Virus record (IMG/VR): IMGVR_UViG_3300009104_000008 | Span: 23,385 to 87,384 of that record | Length of the DNA: 64,000 bases | From: a virus | Reading direction: 5' to 3' (one strand) | Shown here: piece after piece, positions 49,746 to 58,724 of the stretch | How positions within the stretch are numbered: position 1 is the stretch's first letter | Layout of the letters: every line of letters starts with the position of its first letter | Notes under the pieces: generated by a model | Databases searched by the model: none | What the model was told of the DNA's origin: nothing | The model's input: the letters and a program-made list of their open reading frames with translations, nothing else | Position numbers and translations under genes: made by a program

Positions 49746-51440
49746 ATGATAATATCAAATACAAATAAAGGTATATATTTTGCATGGCGAGATGAAAATA
49801 AAGAAAGGAAATCTGAGATAATACCATTCTTAGATAACCCACCTTATTTTTACATCAAAGAGTCTGCATTTAAACCAGACCAAATATTTAAAAATGATAA
49901 ATGGAAAAATAGTAAAGTATATTCTATGCGATATGAAGAAGGCGATTGGTATAACTTAGAAGGTGAAAAACTAACAAAGGTAATTTGTAATCATCCATCT
50001 GAAATAAAAGTTGTTTCTAAAGAAATGTCTGAAAATTATGATACTCAAACATATGAAGCAGATATTCAATATCACTATAGAGCATCAATTGATAAATTCA
50101 AAGATGGTGTTCCTTATCATGAATATGATATGCGTAAGTGGTATTGGGATATGGAATGGCAACAGGGTGGAGAACATGATGGTAAAATTACCTGTATTGT
50201 TTGTTATGATACCCATGATGATGAATACATAATCTATTGTTGGTTTCCATCTGATGACTTGTATGAGAGAGATACCCCAATAATTGATACTGATTCTCAA
50301 ATAACAATGATTACTTCTGCAAATGAAGAAGACTTATTAAGAACATTCATAAATTATTGTGCCGCAAAAGACCCAGATATGTTAATTGCATGGTTTGGTA
50401 ATAGATTCGATTTACCTAAATTATTAGAAAGGTGTGCAATTTACAATATTGATGCGAGAATATTATCTCCTGTATTAGAAGTTTCTAATTATGTATATAA
50501 TGCTAAAGATAGTAAATTCAAAAGAGATTTCTTTGGCCCTAAAGAACAACCAATTAAAGGTAGGATTGTTGTTAGTTTAGATTTAGCATTTGAGCGACAA
50601 TGGATTGATTCTCAAAGAGGAACACTACCAACCTTATCACTTGATTATGTTTCAGAAACAATATTAGGCAATAAGAAACTTGTTAGTGAAAAGTTCCCAG
50701 AGAAAAATGAGTTCTTTAGGAGAGCATGGTTAGAAGATACAGATAACTATTTAGAATATGCTTTGATAGATGTTGATTTAATTAGAAAGATAGATGAAAC
50801 TAATAACTTAACAGAAGCAATGATTTCTTTACAAAGAATATTGAAAGCACCATTTGAAGCGTGTTTTCATGCAACGCACATGGCTAATATTTATTTTACT
50901 CGTAATGCTTCTTGGAAAGTGTTAACAGGGGGAAATAAATATGAAAAAGATTATGAAGGGGCATTAATTTATGACCCAACATCTGAAGGAACAAATGGAT
51001 TACATCTTAATGTGGCGGCATTTGATTTTGCAGGTCTATACCCATCAATGATGATTGCCCGTAATATTTCATGGGAAACTAAATCTATTGAACCTACTGA
51101 ATTTGCTGTGAATATAGCAACACCAAGAGATTTTTCTCCTGTTGAAAAACATGAGATGTTATATTACAAAACAGATAAGTTAGGATTACTTCCTCGTTCT
51201 GTTATGGAATTGAAAACATTAAGGAATCAGTATAAAACTAACATGAAAAATTCTTCCACTAAAGAAGATTACAATAAGTGGAATAATAACCAAATGGCAG
51301 TTAAAAGATTAATGGCCTCTTTCTACGGTATTGTTGGTAATAAAGGGTTTGGTTGGTGTGATATTGATTTAGCCGCTAGTATTACTGCTAGTTCAAGAGA
51401 AGCGATTAGAGAAGCGGCATTCAAGGTGAGAGAATTATGA
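49746..51440 (+). CDS. polB: Family B DNA polymerase, N-terminal piece (exonuclease and palm motifs A, B)
   Basis: 564 residues. Exonuclease motifs YWDMEW (I), WFGNRFDLP (II) and YALIDVDLI (III) appear intact. Palm motif A is AFDFAGLYPSMM and finger motif B KRLMASFYG. It stops at FKVREL, just before motif C would be expected; motif C is in the separate gene at 52365-53270. The stop overlaps the next small gene as ATGA. The two proteins presumably assemble into one enzyme. Confidence 0.93.
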   Translation: MIISNTNKGIYFAWRDENKERKSEIIPFLDNPPYFYIKESAFKPDQIFKNDKWKNSKVYSMRYEEGDWYNLEGEKLTKVICNHPSEIKVVSKEMSENYDTQTYEADIQYHYRASIDKFKDGVPYHEYDMRKWYWDMEWQQGGEHDGKITCIVCYDTHDDEYIIYCWFPSDDLYERDTPIIDTDSQITMITSANEEDLLRTFINYCAAKDPDMLIAWFGNRFDLPKLLERCAIYNIDARILSPVLEVSNYVYNAKDSKFKRDFFGPKEQPIKGRIVVSLDLAFERQWIDSQRGTLPTLSLDYVSETILGNKKLVSEKFPEKNEFFRRAWLEDTDNYLEYALIDVDLIRKIDETNNLTEAMISLQRILKAPFEACFHATHMANIYFTRNASWKVLTGGNKYEKDYEGALIYDPTSEGTNGLHLNVAAFDFAGLYPSMMIARNISWETKSIEPTEFAVNIATPRDFSPVEKHEMLYYKTDKLGLLPRSVMELKTLRNQYKTNMKNSSTKEDYNKWNNNQMAVKRLMASFYGIVGNKGFGWCDIDLAASITASSREAIREAAFKVREL

Positions 51441-51535
51441 GTAAAAAAATAGTAGCGACAAGTTTCCCATATAATCCTATACTCAAATGTATGCAAACAG
51501 GAATGTATATTGCTTATGGAGATGAAGAAGAATGA
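51437..51535 (+). CDS. Microprotein inside the split polymerase locus, 32 aa
   Basis: MSKKIVATSFPYNPILKCMQ...; ATGA overlaps at both ends. First of four small genes separating the polymerase halves. Unrecognised. Confidence 0.5.
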   Translation: MSKKIVATSFPYNPILKCMQTGMYIAYGDEEE

Positions 51536-51897
51536 CGGAATTAATCAATTTAACAAATCATGATATTACATTAGTAAGAACGGTTAAAGGTGAACAAAAA
51601 AAGACTACAATAAAACCCAGTAAAATGTGGGCTAGAATGAATCCACAATCTAGCGTTAAGGTGGATTCTTTAGTTGTAGATGGATTTGAAATAGATATAT
51701 TTGAGCAAAGTGATTATTATACCAATGTTAACTGGCGTTCACGAAAGTTTGGTTTACCTTCTCCCCAGAAAAATACATACTATATTGTTAGTAGGATTGT
51801 TGCTCTTCATAACTTAGAAAGAAGAGATTTACTAATACCGGAAACTAATTCTAATAAAAATATGAAGTATCTTTTTAGGATAGGGAAAGAATTATGA
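51532..51897 (+). CDS. Conserved phage-type protein, 121 aa
   Basis: ELINLTNHDITLV start, SKMWARM, and LPSPQKNTYYIVSRIVALHNLERRDLLIPE ending match a widespread uncharacterised phage/bacterial family with the YIVS-RxDLxxP signature. Beta-rich. Function unknown. Confidence 0.65.
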   Translation: MTELINLTNHDITLVRTVKGEQKKTTIKPSKMWARMNPQSSVKVDSLVVDGFEIDIFEQSDYYTNVNWRSRKFGLPSPQKNTYYIVSRIVALHNLERRDLLIPETNSNKNMKYLFRIGKEL

Positions 51898-52235
51898 GTG
51901 ACTTAGATATAGAAACTAAACTTTTTGTTCAAAAAATATTAGAAGGTCATATAGAAAACAAAGAAATAACTGAATGTGAAACTTGTGATGAATATTTTGA
52001 ATATATACCTCGAAAAAGATATTGTGATAATTGTGCTGAGGAAAGAAAAAAGTCTTATTGGAAAAAATATCACCAAAAACATCAAAATAAAATACTGATG
52101 AATAAGAAAAAACACTACTATGAAAATCAAGAAGCGCAAATAGAACGCAAGCGTAAATACCGTGAAGAGAATAGAGATAAAATTAAAGAAAGTAATCGTA
52201 AACATTACTTAAAAAGAAGGGGTAAAAAAGAATGA
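51894..52235 (+). CDS. Zinc-finger basic protein inside the polymerase locus
   Basis: Paralog of 29048-29293 (CETCDEYFEYIPRKRYCDNC then ERKKS). The C-terminal 65 residues are a Lys/Arg/Glu/Tyr-rich helix with repeated RKYREENRDKIKES units. Similar helices occur in small homing proteins. As an insert between polymerase halves it is a candidate homing factor, though no nuclease motif is seen. Confidence 0.65.
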   Translation: MSDLDIETKLFVQKILEGHIENKEITECETCDEYFEYIPRKRYCDNCAEERKKSYWKKYHQKHQNKILMNKKKHYYENQEAQIERKRKYREENRDKIKESNRKHYLKRRGKKE

Positions 52236-52363
52236 ATGGTGAAGATATAGATAAATGGTCAGAAAAACATGTAGGCAGTTTAGCCTTAACAAGAACTATT
52301 GTTGGTTTTGTTAATGTATTATTAAGCATCATAGTAGTGGCAAAATTATTTGGGTGGATTTAG
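52232..52363 (+). CDS. Membrane microprotein, 43 aa
   Basis: MNGEDIDKWSEKHVGSLALT... with one hydrophobic helix (IVGFVNVLLSIIVVAKLF). Last insert gene; its stop is one base before the C-terminal polymerase ATG. Confidence 0.55.
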   Translation: MNGEDIDKWSEKHVGSLALTRTIVGFVNVLLSIIVVAKLFGWI

Positions 52364-52364
52364 A

Positions 52365-53270
52365 ATGGAAGTAGTTTATGGACATACTGATTCAATTTAC
52401 TGTAAAGTAGATTCTGTTGAACAAGCAGAAGAAATAGTAGTTAAATTAAATGAAGAAGTTAGAAAAATATTCCCTAATGTGTTAGGATTAAAAGAACACC
52501 CTGTAGTGCTTGAATTTGAAAAGTATTTCAGTAGTCTGGGAGTAGGCGCAACTAAAAATAGAAATGCCGGTTTAATTTCTTGGAAAGATGGAAACTATTT
52601 AAAAGAAGAAGAATTCTTTATGACTGGCTTTACTGCAAAAAGAATATCAGAAACTAAATTAGCAAAAGAAATTCAAATAACTACATTAAAGATGTGGGTT
52701 AATGGGTGCACTAAAATAGAAATTCTAGATTATCTTCGTGAAAGATACAATGGTGTATTGAATGGTGATATTGAATTAAATCAAATCATCAAGCGAAGTA
52801 GTTATAAGGAAGAACGCTTCCATGTGTATTGTGAAAATTGTAAGAGGGCATTTCATATATTTGAAGATAAACCTTTATCTGTTGGAGAATTAAAACATGA
52901 ATATACAGGCGCAATGAAGACAGGTAAATATTGGAAATCAAATGGTAAAAGGGTTTCTTTTGGGGCAGGTTTAATGGGGGCTTATTTTTATAACCATGTT
53001 ACAGGGAATGAAATTAAAGATTCTTTCTTGTTTATGAAAATTAACCAAAAGCACAATAAACTATTAGAACATCCATTAACAGGTAATTATATTAAGCCTG
53101 ATTATATATCGGGTATCTTGGAAGAAGATTTTGAAGGTTATACTCCTAATTGGGAACACTATTCAGAAGTAGTAGTAAGAAAGGCCGCACCTATATTTGA
53201 GGCAATGAATTGGGATATTAACGATATTAAGAAAGACTTGAAACAAAGGTCATTAGATGAGTGGTGGTAA
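52365..53270 (+). CDS. polB: Family B DNA polymerase, C-terminal piece (motif C, thumb, PIP box)
   Basis: 301 residues starting MEVVYGHTDSIYCKV, which is palm motif C (usual YxDTDS) with the first Asp replaced by His. KKxK-like TAKRISETK and the thumb helices follow. CENCKRAFHIF may bind a metal. The last residues KQRSLDEWW fit a PCNA-interacting PIP box. It completes the protein encoded at 49746-51440, after an insert of about 0.9 kb. Confidence 0.9.
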   Translation: MEVVYGHTDSIYCKVDSVEQAEEIVVKLNEEVRKIFPNVLGLKEHPVVLEFEKYFSSLGVGATKNRNAGLISWKDGNYLKEEEFFMTGFTAKRISETKLAKEIQITTLKMWVNGCTKIEILDYLRERYNGVLNGDIELNQIIKRSSYKEERFHVYCENCKRAFHIFEDKPLSVGELKHEYTGAMKTGKYWKSNGKRVSFGAGLMGAYFYNHVTGNEIKDSFLFMKINQKHNKLLEHPLTGNYIKPDYISGILEEDFEGYTPNWEHYSEVVVRKAAPIFEAMNWDINDIKKDLKQRSLDEWW

Positions 53271-53271
53271 A

Positions 53272-54144
53272 ATGAAAGAATTTACATACGATTGGGATTA
53301 TACAAAAGACGAACCGATATTAAAAATAAGCAAATCCTCTATGGGGTCATTTAATTGGTGTCCTATGAAATATCAATTCTCATATATTGAAGGAAGGAAA
53401 ACAGACCAAACCGAAGCCATGTTAAAAGGTAGCATTGTTCACAATAGTAGAGAAGATTGGTTTAATCAAGTTGACATTGCTAAGGCAGAAAATATGTCTG
53501 AACAAGAGTTAAAGGTATATTTTATGAGTTTATATCCTATTGATGGATATTCAGATATTTATTCTGTAATGGCTTCTAACTCTGCATCACTATTTTTAAA
53601 TGCAAAATTAGAAGATAAAGTGGATAACTTTTTACCAGTAGTTAATGAAGTTATGTTAGATGCTGAAATACTTATCCCAAAAGACATAAATCCAAAAATT
53701 CCACTACATCAAGATTATACAGTTCATCTTCAAGGTATTATTGATAGAATGTATATTGAAAATAATCAATACATACCAATGGAGTTAAAAACAGGAGCAT
53801 GGAAAGATTATAAGACAACCAATATGAGAAAGGAAATGGCTTTCTATAAATTACTATTTGATAATTGCCCAAATGAATCTTTAGTTGAAAATGGTTTAGA
53901 CCCTAATATAGATATAACACATTGGGGTTGGTATTATCCAGAGTCAAACTATACATATGTTGAACCAATTAAAAAGAGTAGCACAAATGCTGTATTAAGA
54001 GCAATAACTAAATTAATTAAAGCATATGAAGATAAAATTGATGGTGATGCAGATTTCCCTCCTAAGTTTTATGCAAAGACTTGTGTTCAATATTGTGATT
54101 TCTATAGCATATGCCCTGCGGCATTAGATGATGGGTGGACTTAA
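53272..54144 (+). CDS. Cas4/RecB-like PD-(D/E)XK nuclease with Fe-S cysteines
   Basis: 290 residues from the ATG at 53272. Motifs: first Cys in NWCPMKYQFSY (~29), GSIVHNSRE (His), LQGIIDRMY (Asp), MELKTG (Glu-x-Lys), QxxxY-like RKEMAFYKLL, and a terminal Cys trio CVQYCDFYSIC. This is the Cas4/AddB-type four-Cys Fe-S nuclease. Likely processes DNA ends or flaps in replication-recombination. No CRISPR array nearby. Confidence 0.85.
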   Translation: MKEFTYDWDYTKDEPILKISKSSMGSFNWCPMKYQFSYIEGRKTDQTEAMLKGSIVHNSREDWFNQVDIAKAENMSEQELKVYFMSLYPIDGYSDIYSVMASNSASLFLNAKLEDKVDNFLPVVNEVMLDAEILIPKDINPKIPLHQDYTVHLQGIIDRMYIENNQYIPMELKTGAWKDYKTTNMRKEMAFYKLLFDNCPNESLVENGLDPNIDITHWGWYYPESNYTYVEPIKKSSTNAVLRAITKLIKAYEDKIDGDADFPPKFYAKTCVQYCDFYSICPAALDDGWT

Positions 54145-54162
54145 AAGTAAAGGTGAAAAATA

Positions 54163-54546
54163 ATGAATGATAAAATTAAAGAATTAGTAAAACAAGAATT
54201 AAATAAAAAAGTATGGTCTTTTACGGAAATAGCAAATGTATCATCTACGATAGATAATATATCTGAATCAATTTATGAAGATATACCTACAAAAGATAAA
54301 TTAAAAATGGTGTGGAATGTTGATGTTTTTGCAGAAGAATTAACACCATTTGGACAAATATATAGTAATGTAATAAGAAAGACTTTGAAAGAAACAGTTG
54401 CAGAAATTGTGAAGAATGAATTACAAGAAGCAAAGGTATCGTTTAAGGAGGATAATAAAAATGAAGTTTCCGAAGGAAGTTTGGGCAGGAAGTCATCTAA
54501 AACACGCACCCCAAATGAAAAGAGAACTGATGATGAACAAGAATGA
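54163..54546 (+). CDS. Unknown helical protein, 127 aa
   Basis: Helical, with a disordered charged C-terminus (GRKSSKTRTPNEKRTDDEQE). Overlaps the primase start by 86 bases. Could be a primase accessory factor; unrecognised. Confidence 0.6.
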   Translation: MNDKIKELVKQELNKKVWSFTEIANVSSTIDNISESIYEDIPTKDKLKMVWNVDVFAEELTPFGQIYSNVIRKTLKETVAEIVKNELQEAKVSFKEDNKNEVSEGSLGRKSSKTRTPNEKRTDDEQE

Positions 54547-55483
54547 TTTACAGAATTTTGTTAATTTGTATAATGGTAAAATGAATGTTTATTATACGAT
54601 TTATGATTTTGAGGCATTCACTGATAAATTAAAAATAGATTCTTCAGTTATATTAGATAGAGCCTTTTTAGATTTTGATGCACATAATACAATTACAATA
54701 GAAGAAGCCTATGAAGATTTTAAATTAGTTGTGTTAGATTTCTTAGATAAAGATATTAAGTTTGATATGTTTTTTAGCGGTAAAGGTTTTCATGTGATTG
54801 TTTATGGAAAGAAAGCAGATGAAATCCGTGAGATACAATCATGGTTTAGAGGATTAAAAAATACAGGGCTTTCTACATTAGATGATAGCGGCATTCAAAT
54901 TAATAGACTAAGAAGAGTTCCAAATACTGTTAATCTAAGTAGTGAAGATGAAACTGGAGAGCCTTATTTTTGTATTCCTATATTGAAAGAAGATTTATCT
55001 GAATCTATAGATTATATATTAGAATTAGCAAAAGCACCAAGAATGGTATTAAGTAGATACGGTAATAAATTAGTGGAATGGCCTACTGTTAAGCCTATAG
55101 AAATGTCTGATATTGAAGTGGATATTGTTAGGCCTGTTAAATCATTGCCTATATTACCCTGTTTAAATAATTCTATTATGGTTCAAAATCCCGGCCATTA
55201 TGCTAGAGTTTATTTAGTTCATTGGTATAGAGATTTATTGGCTATGGGTCAAAGAAATTTAAACCAAGAGAAAGAAAAGGAAGTAATAGAAATTATTATG
55301 GCCGAATTAAAAGAAATTGCATCAAAACCAGATGTTTGGTTAGATTGGGATGAAAATAAAACAAGACATCATGTTAGTTTTATTGTAAGGGGAGGTTATT
55401 CAGCACCGAGTTGTTATAAGGTATTAATTCCACAGGGATATTGTATTGGTAAGTGTTGGAGGTATCACGATGTTAGTAATTGA
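54461..55483 (+). CDS. Archaeo-eukaryotic primase with fused PriL-like Fe-S domain
   Basis: Start at 54461 after AAGGAGGATAATAAAA. 340 residues. Catalytic AEP core: FLDFDAHNT (DxD) near residue 70 and FFSGKGFHVIVYG (SGxxxH) near 107. The C-terminal part has PCLNNS, HYARVYLVHWYRD, SAPSCYKVL and GYCIGKC: four Cys spaced like the 4Fe-4S domain of PriL. So one chain appears to combine PriS and PriL functions. It makes primers for the split polymerase. Confidence 0.82.
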   Translation: MKFPKEVWAGSHLKHAPQMKRELMMNKNDLQNFVNLYNGKMNVYYTIYDFEAFTDKLKIDSSVILDRAFLDFDAHNTITIEEAYEDFKLVVLDFLDKDIKFDMFFSGKGFHVIVYGKKADEIREIQSWFRGLKNTGLSTLDDSGIQINRLRRVPNTVNLSSEDETGEPYFCIPILKEDLSESIDYILELAKAPRMVLSRYGNKLVEWPTVKPIEMSDIEVDIVRPVKSLPILPCLNNSIMVQNPGHYARVYLVHWYRDLLAMGQRNLNQEKEKEVIEIIMAELKEIASKPDVWLDWDENKTRHHVSFIVRGGYSAPSCYKVLIPQGYCIGKCWRYHDVSN

Positions 55484-56153
55484 TAGTAGAGAGAATTCAG
55501 AATTAGCAAATAGAATCATACATGAGTGTGATAGAATAGGCGTTCCAACAACAAAAGAATGGTTAAATGTTGGCGACTACATTATTGATGATGTTTGTTT
55601 TGAAGCAAAGTCTAGTTTTGATTTCTTACAATCAGTAATGAATAAGAGAATTTGGCAACAAATAGATAATATGGATAGAAACTTCGATAACCATAGTGTA
55701 ATTTTGTATGGGTCAATGGAAGATGCTATTGCAGAATTTAGAAGCAGAGTAAACCCATCATGGGGATATGCTCATTTACATAATCGGTATTTATCTGCAA
55801 TCGGAAAAATTATATTAGATACTGATTGTAAAGTAATACTAACAGATGACGCAAAAAGGGCGGCAAAGGTAGTCAGTGCCGTAGCAAAAATGAAGCCTAT
55901 GGATAGAGCAGTTTATAATCCTAGGCTAATAAAACAAAAGAAAATAAGCACAACTGATTTAAGGGTAGATGTGTTAATGACTATAAAAGGAATAAGTGAG
56001 AAAAAAGCAAAGTCCTTAATTAAGGAGTTTGGTTCTATTATGGAAATTGGGGAGGCAACTTCAACTGAACTGTCTAAGTTAGATGGAATTGGAGCAACTC
56101 TAGCAAAAAGAATAATAGATGTATTAAATTCAGAATCAAAACAGGTGATATAA
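55470..56153 (+). CDS. XPF/ERCC4-type nuclease with HhH domain
   Basis: Start at 55470 after GGAGGTATCACG. ERCC4 fold: VIDSREN, VGDYIIDD, FEAKSSFDFLQS (the usual ERK is EAK), and the SWGYAHLHNRYLS segment. The C-terminus carries two helix-hairpin-helix units (MTIKGISEKKAKSLI; SKLDGIGATLAKRI). Cuts branched or flap DNA like archaeal XPF/Hef nuclease domains. 227 residues, no helicase part. Confidence 0.88.
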   Translation: MLVIDSRENSELANRIIHECDRIGVPTTKEWLNVGDYIIDDVCFEAKSSFDFLQSVMNKRIWQQIDNMDRNFDNHSVILYGSMEDAIAEFRSRVNPSWGYAHLHNRYLSAIGKIILDTDCKVILTDDAKRAAKVVSAVAKMKPMDRAVYNPRLIKQKKISTTDLRVDVLMTIKGISEKKAKSLIKEFGSIMEIGEATSTELSKLDGIGATLAKRIIDVLNSESKQVI

Positions 56154-57584
56154 ATGGCAGTAATAGATGAATATTTTGAGGAATTCCCAGAAATGGCGGG
56201 AGAGTATAAAATGCAATTGCCTAATTTAATTAGGGCATATGTTAAAGATGGAACTGATGTATCTAAATATAATGAAGTTCCTGCAACACTAACATTTTTT
56301 AATTTATTAGGGCAAATAGTAAAAGATAAGGTTGTAATTGTAAGGGGTAAAGGTAGAGAAGATACTAGAGTTCCTATATTATGGTTACAAACTTCAGGAA
56401 CAGGTAAAACTGAATTGTTTAATTTCTATGGACCAATTGCAGAAAAGGTATTTGAAATATTAAATACTAAATATGGGCATGAATATGATATATTTGATAT
56501 CACTGATTTTACTGATGCGGCTTTAATTGGTTCTATGAAACAAGAAAGACAAACATCAGAAGATGAAGATGGAAACCCTATTACTACTTTTGTTGATGTT
56601 CAAACCAAAGGAGCATTAGAAGGTAGTGGGTTAATGGTATTCGATGAGTTTGAGTATTCGGGTGTATTTAAGCAATCACAACATAAAGAAAATGTTATTG
56701 TATATTTGAATAAATTAATGAATACATTACATGGCAATAACTATGTTATTAAGAAGAAATTGAAAGATGGAGATACTCCTATTATTTGCGATTGTCGGCG
56801 TTCACCATATGCTACTTCTTATATTCCTAAAGGGCTTACTACCGTTATTGCAGAAAAAGGTGTCCTACAAAGAATGTTAATTTATATTTATGAAGTTCCT
56901 CAAGAAATTCAAGATGAAATAAGAGAAAAATTGCTAATGGAAGTAGGCCATGAAATAGACCAACAAATGCCCATTACAAGGTATGCAAATGCATTTGTTA
57001 AAATTTATGAAACCTTAGATGAAAGGTATGAAGAAGTTGGGGAAAATCCTAAAAAGGTTATTCAATATAGTGATGGATTCAACGATGCTTTAGTTAGGGA
57101 ATACCATTCTATGCGAGATTATGTTAGCCACAGTAGGCCAGAAGTTTTTGAAGTCGCGGGAAATTTTATCACCAGATTGAACAATCACATGATTAGATTG
57201 GCTGTTCTATGTTGTATCGCAGAATCGCCCGGAATTGAAGATAAAAGTAAGAGATTTATTTGCACCCCTAAACATATTACTCAGGCTTCTTCACTCATTC
57301 GACATTGTTATAAGAGCCTTGTATCTTGGCTTGATGACGCACTCCGAGTTGAAAAACAAGTCGCGCAAGATAACGCCAATATGGGAGCATTTAAGCAAGC
57401 ATATACTGAATTGAAAGATAAAGACGGTTGGGTTAATAAAGCAAGATTAATCAGCAGAGTAAGGGAAATAACAAAGAAGAGTCAATCAACTCTATATAAT
57501 TGGTGGGATATAGTCGGAGTAAACTTTGAAGAGGACACAATTTCTCGAAAGAAATATGTTAAATTAAAAGAGGTTAAAATATGA
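56154..57584 (+). CDS. AAA+ replicative helicase-like ATPase, MCM/SF3-like
   Basis: 476 residues. Walker A QTSGTGKTE (~81-89), Walker B LMVFDEFE, a sensor region PIICDCRRSPY, and a C-terminal winged helix (GAFKQAYTELKDKDGWVNKARLI, RVREITKKSQSTLYNWW). DEFE recalls the MCM DEFDK Walker B. No separate DnaB or MCM is seen in the window, so this is the best candidate replicative helicase. Confidence 0.7.
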   Translation: MAVIDEYFEEFPEMAGEYKMQLPNLIRAYVKDGTDVSKYNEVPATLTFFNLLGQIVKDKVVIVRGKGREDTRVPILWLQTSGTGKTELFNFYGPIAEKVFEILNTKYGHEYDIFDITDFTDAALIGSMKQERQTSEDEDGNPITTFVDVQTKGALEGSGLMVFDEFEYSGVFKQSQHKENVIVYLNKLMNTLHGNNYVIKKKLKDGDTPIICDCRRSPYATSYIPKGLTTVIAEKGVLQRMLIYIYEVPQEIQDEIREKLLMEVGHEIDQQMPITRYANAFVKIYETLDERYEEVGENPKKVIQYSDGFNDALVREYHSMRDYVSHSRPEVFEVAGNFITRLNNHMIRLAVLCCIAESPGIEDKSKRFICTPKHITQASSLIRHCYKSLVSWLDDALRVEKQVAQDNANMGAFKQAYTELKDKDGWVNKARLISRVREITKKSQSTLYNWWDIVGVNFEEDTISRKKYVKLKEVKI

Positions 57585-57871
57585 AAACAACAGAAGAAGT
57601 TAAAGCAATGGAATATGAAGATTTAGAGTTATACTATTTCTTAAGAAGGTCATGGTGGGAACTTGATGAGTTCTTGGCCTTAATTAAAGGTAAGAATAAT
57701 AACCATCAGCACATATTATTTGGAACATTCCATACAATCGCAAACGAGGAAAGGAAAGTTATTAATAGTATGGTATTAAAGGCTAAAAAGGCCAAGCACC
57801 ATGATGATGTTTATGCTTCAATAAAGATAATAACAAATCATTGTAATAAAGATTATTGTGATTGTGAGTGA
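57581..57871 (+). CDS. Unknown helical protein, 96 aa
   Basis: Helical; ends HCNKDYCDCE, a possible metal site. ATGA overlap with the helicase gene. Unrecognised; possibly a helicase accessory protein. Confidence 0.62.
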   Translation: MKTTEEVKAMEYEDLELYYFLRRSWWELDEFLALIKGKNNNHQHILFGTFHTIANEERKVINSMVLKAKKAKHHDDVYASIKIITNHCNKDYCDCE

Positions 57872-57875
57872 TAAT

Positions 57876-58118
57876 ATGGATAAATATGAACATGACTTTA
57901 TGATTTTTAAAGTCACTGATGGGCCAAAGGTTATTACTGAGGCACTTAATACTAAAGGTAAAGATGGTTGGAATATGAGAGGCGTAATTAATATAGGCAA
58001 TCTAAATTTATGTATTTGGATTGTTAGAAACATTACATCTAAAACACCTGACCCAGAGGCGGCAGAAAAAAGTATGCTATCTGAGTTATGGTCAGATATG
58101 AAAGACATTGTAGATTAA
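57876..58118 (+). CDS. Unknown small protein, 80 aa
   Basis: Start at 57876. Alpha/beta protein with GKDGWNMRGVINIGN resembling small DUF4177-type proteins (a Gly-x-x-Gly-Trp turn between strands). No firm family. Confidence 0.55.
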   Translation: MDKYEHDFMIFKVTDGPKVITEALNTKGKDGWNMRGVINIGNLNLCIWIVRNITSKTPDPEAAEKSMLSELWSDMKDIVD

Positions 58119-58130
58119 ATGGTGATTGAA

Positions 58131-58724
58131 ATGAGCGTATTAGCAATAGACTTAGAAACAAAAAACTATTCACATGAAATTGGCGGGTGGGGTAATACTC
58201 ATATGTTTAAAGTTTCAACTGTATGCACTTGGGATGGGGATAAAGGCACAATATATATTGATAAGGCAATAGATGATTTAAAGAAATCTAATGTTGAAGT
58301 GAAACCAATATCAGAATTAAAATATGATTTAGATAACCATAAAGAAGAAGGTGGAGTATTATTAGGACATAATATTGTGGGCTTTGATTTACCTGTATTA
58401 AAAAATGCATTAGATATTTATTGCATAAAAAAATACTTAGATGATAAGTCTTATGTTGATACTAGCCATTACTTAAGTAAAGAACATGGTGAAAGATATA
58501 GTTTGTCTAATCTAGTATTTAACACGCTAGGTTCAGATAAACTAATGAATAGTGAAGATGCCCCTAAAGTATGGAAATCGGGTGGCTATAGTGAAGTTGC
58601 TGAATATTGTTTGAAAGACTGCCAATTAGTATATGATTTATGGCGGCATGGTCAAGATAATGGGGTTGTTAAAGGCCTATCAATAAAAGAAGAAGAAGTG
58701 TTAGATTTAAAAGTGGAGTGGTAA
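58131..58724 (+). CDS. DEDD-type 3'-5' exonuclease (RNase H fold)
   Basis: 197 residues from 58131 (GGTGATTGAA upstream). ExoI LAIDLETKN, ExoII LGHNIVGFDLPVL, and ExoIII VAEYCLKDCQLVYDL (DEDDy). Similar to stand-alone polymerase-type proofreading domains. It could add proofreading, or process primers. Confidence 0.82.
   Translation: MSVLAIDLETKNYSHEIGGWGNTHMFKVSTVCTWDGDKGTIYIDKAIDDLKKSNVEVKPISELKYDLDNHKEEGGVLLGHNIVGFDLPVLKNALDIYCIKKYLDDKSYVDTSHYLSKEHGERYSLSNLVFNTLGSDKLMNSEDAPKVWKSGGYSEVAEYCLKDCQLVYDLWRHGQDNGVVKGLSIKEEEVLDLKVEW

Noticed and set aside
51441-52364. Intein or intron interrupting the polymerase gene
   Set aside because: The gap holds separate ORFs with their own starts and stops and ATGA coupling. 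The upstream piece ends in a normal stop, the downstream piece has its own ATG, and no intein blocks or splice-site Cys/Ser/Asn are seen.
53272-54144. CRISPR-linked Cas4
   Set aside because: The protein is Cas4/RecB-like, but no repeat-spacer array or other cas gene is present. The setting is a replication operon.
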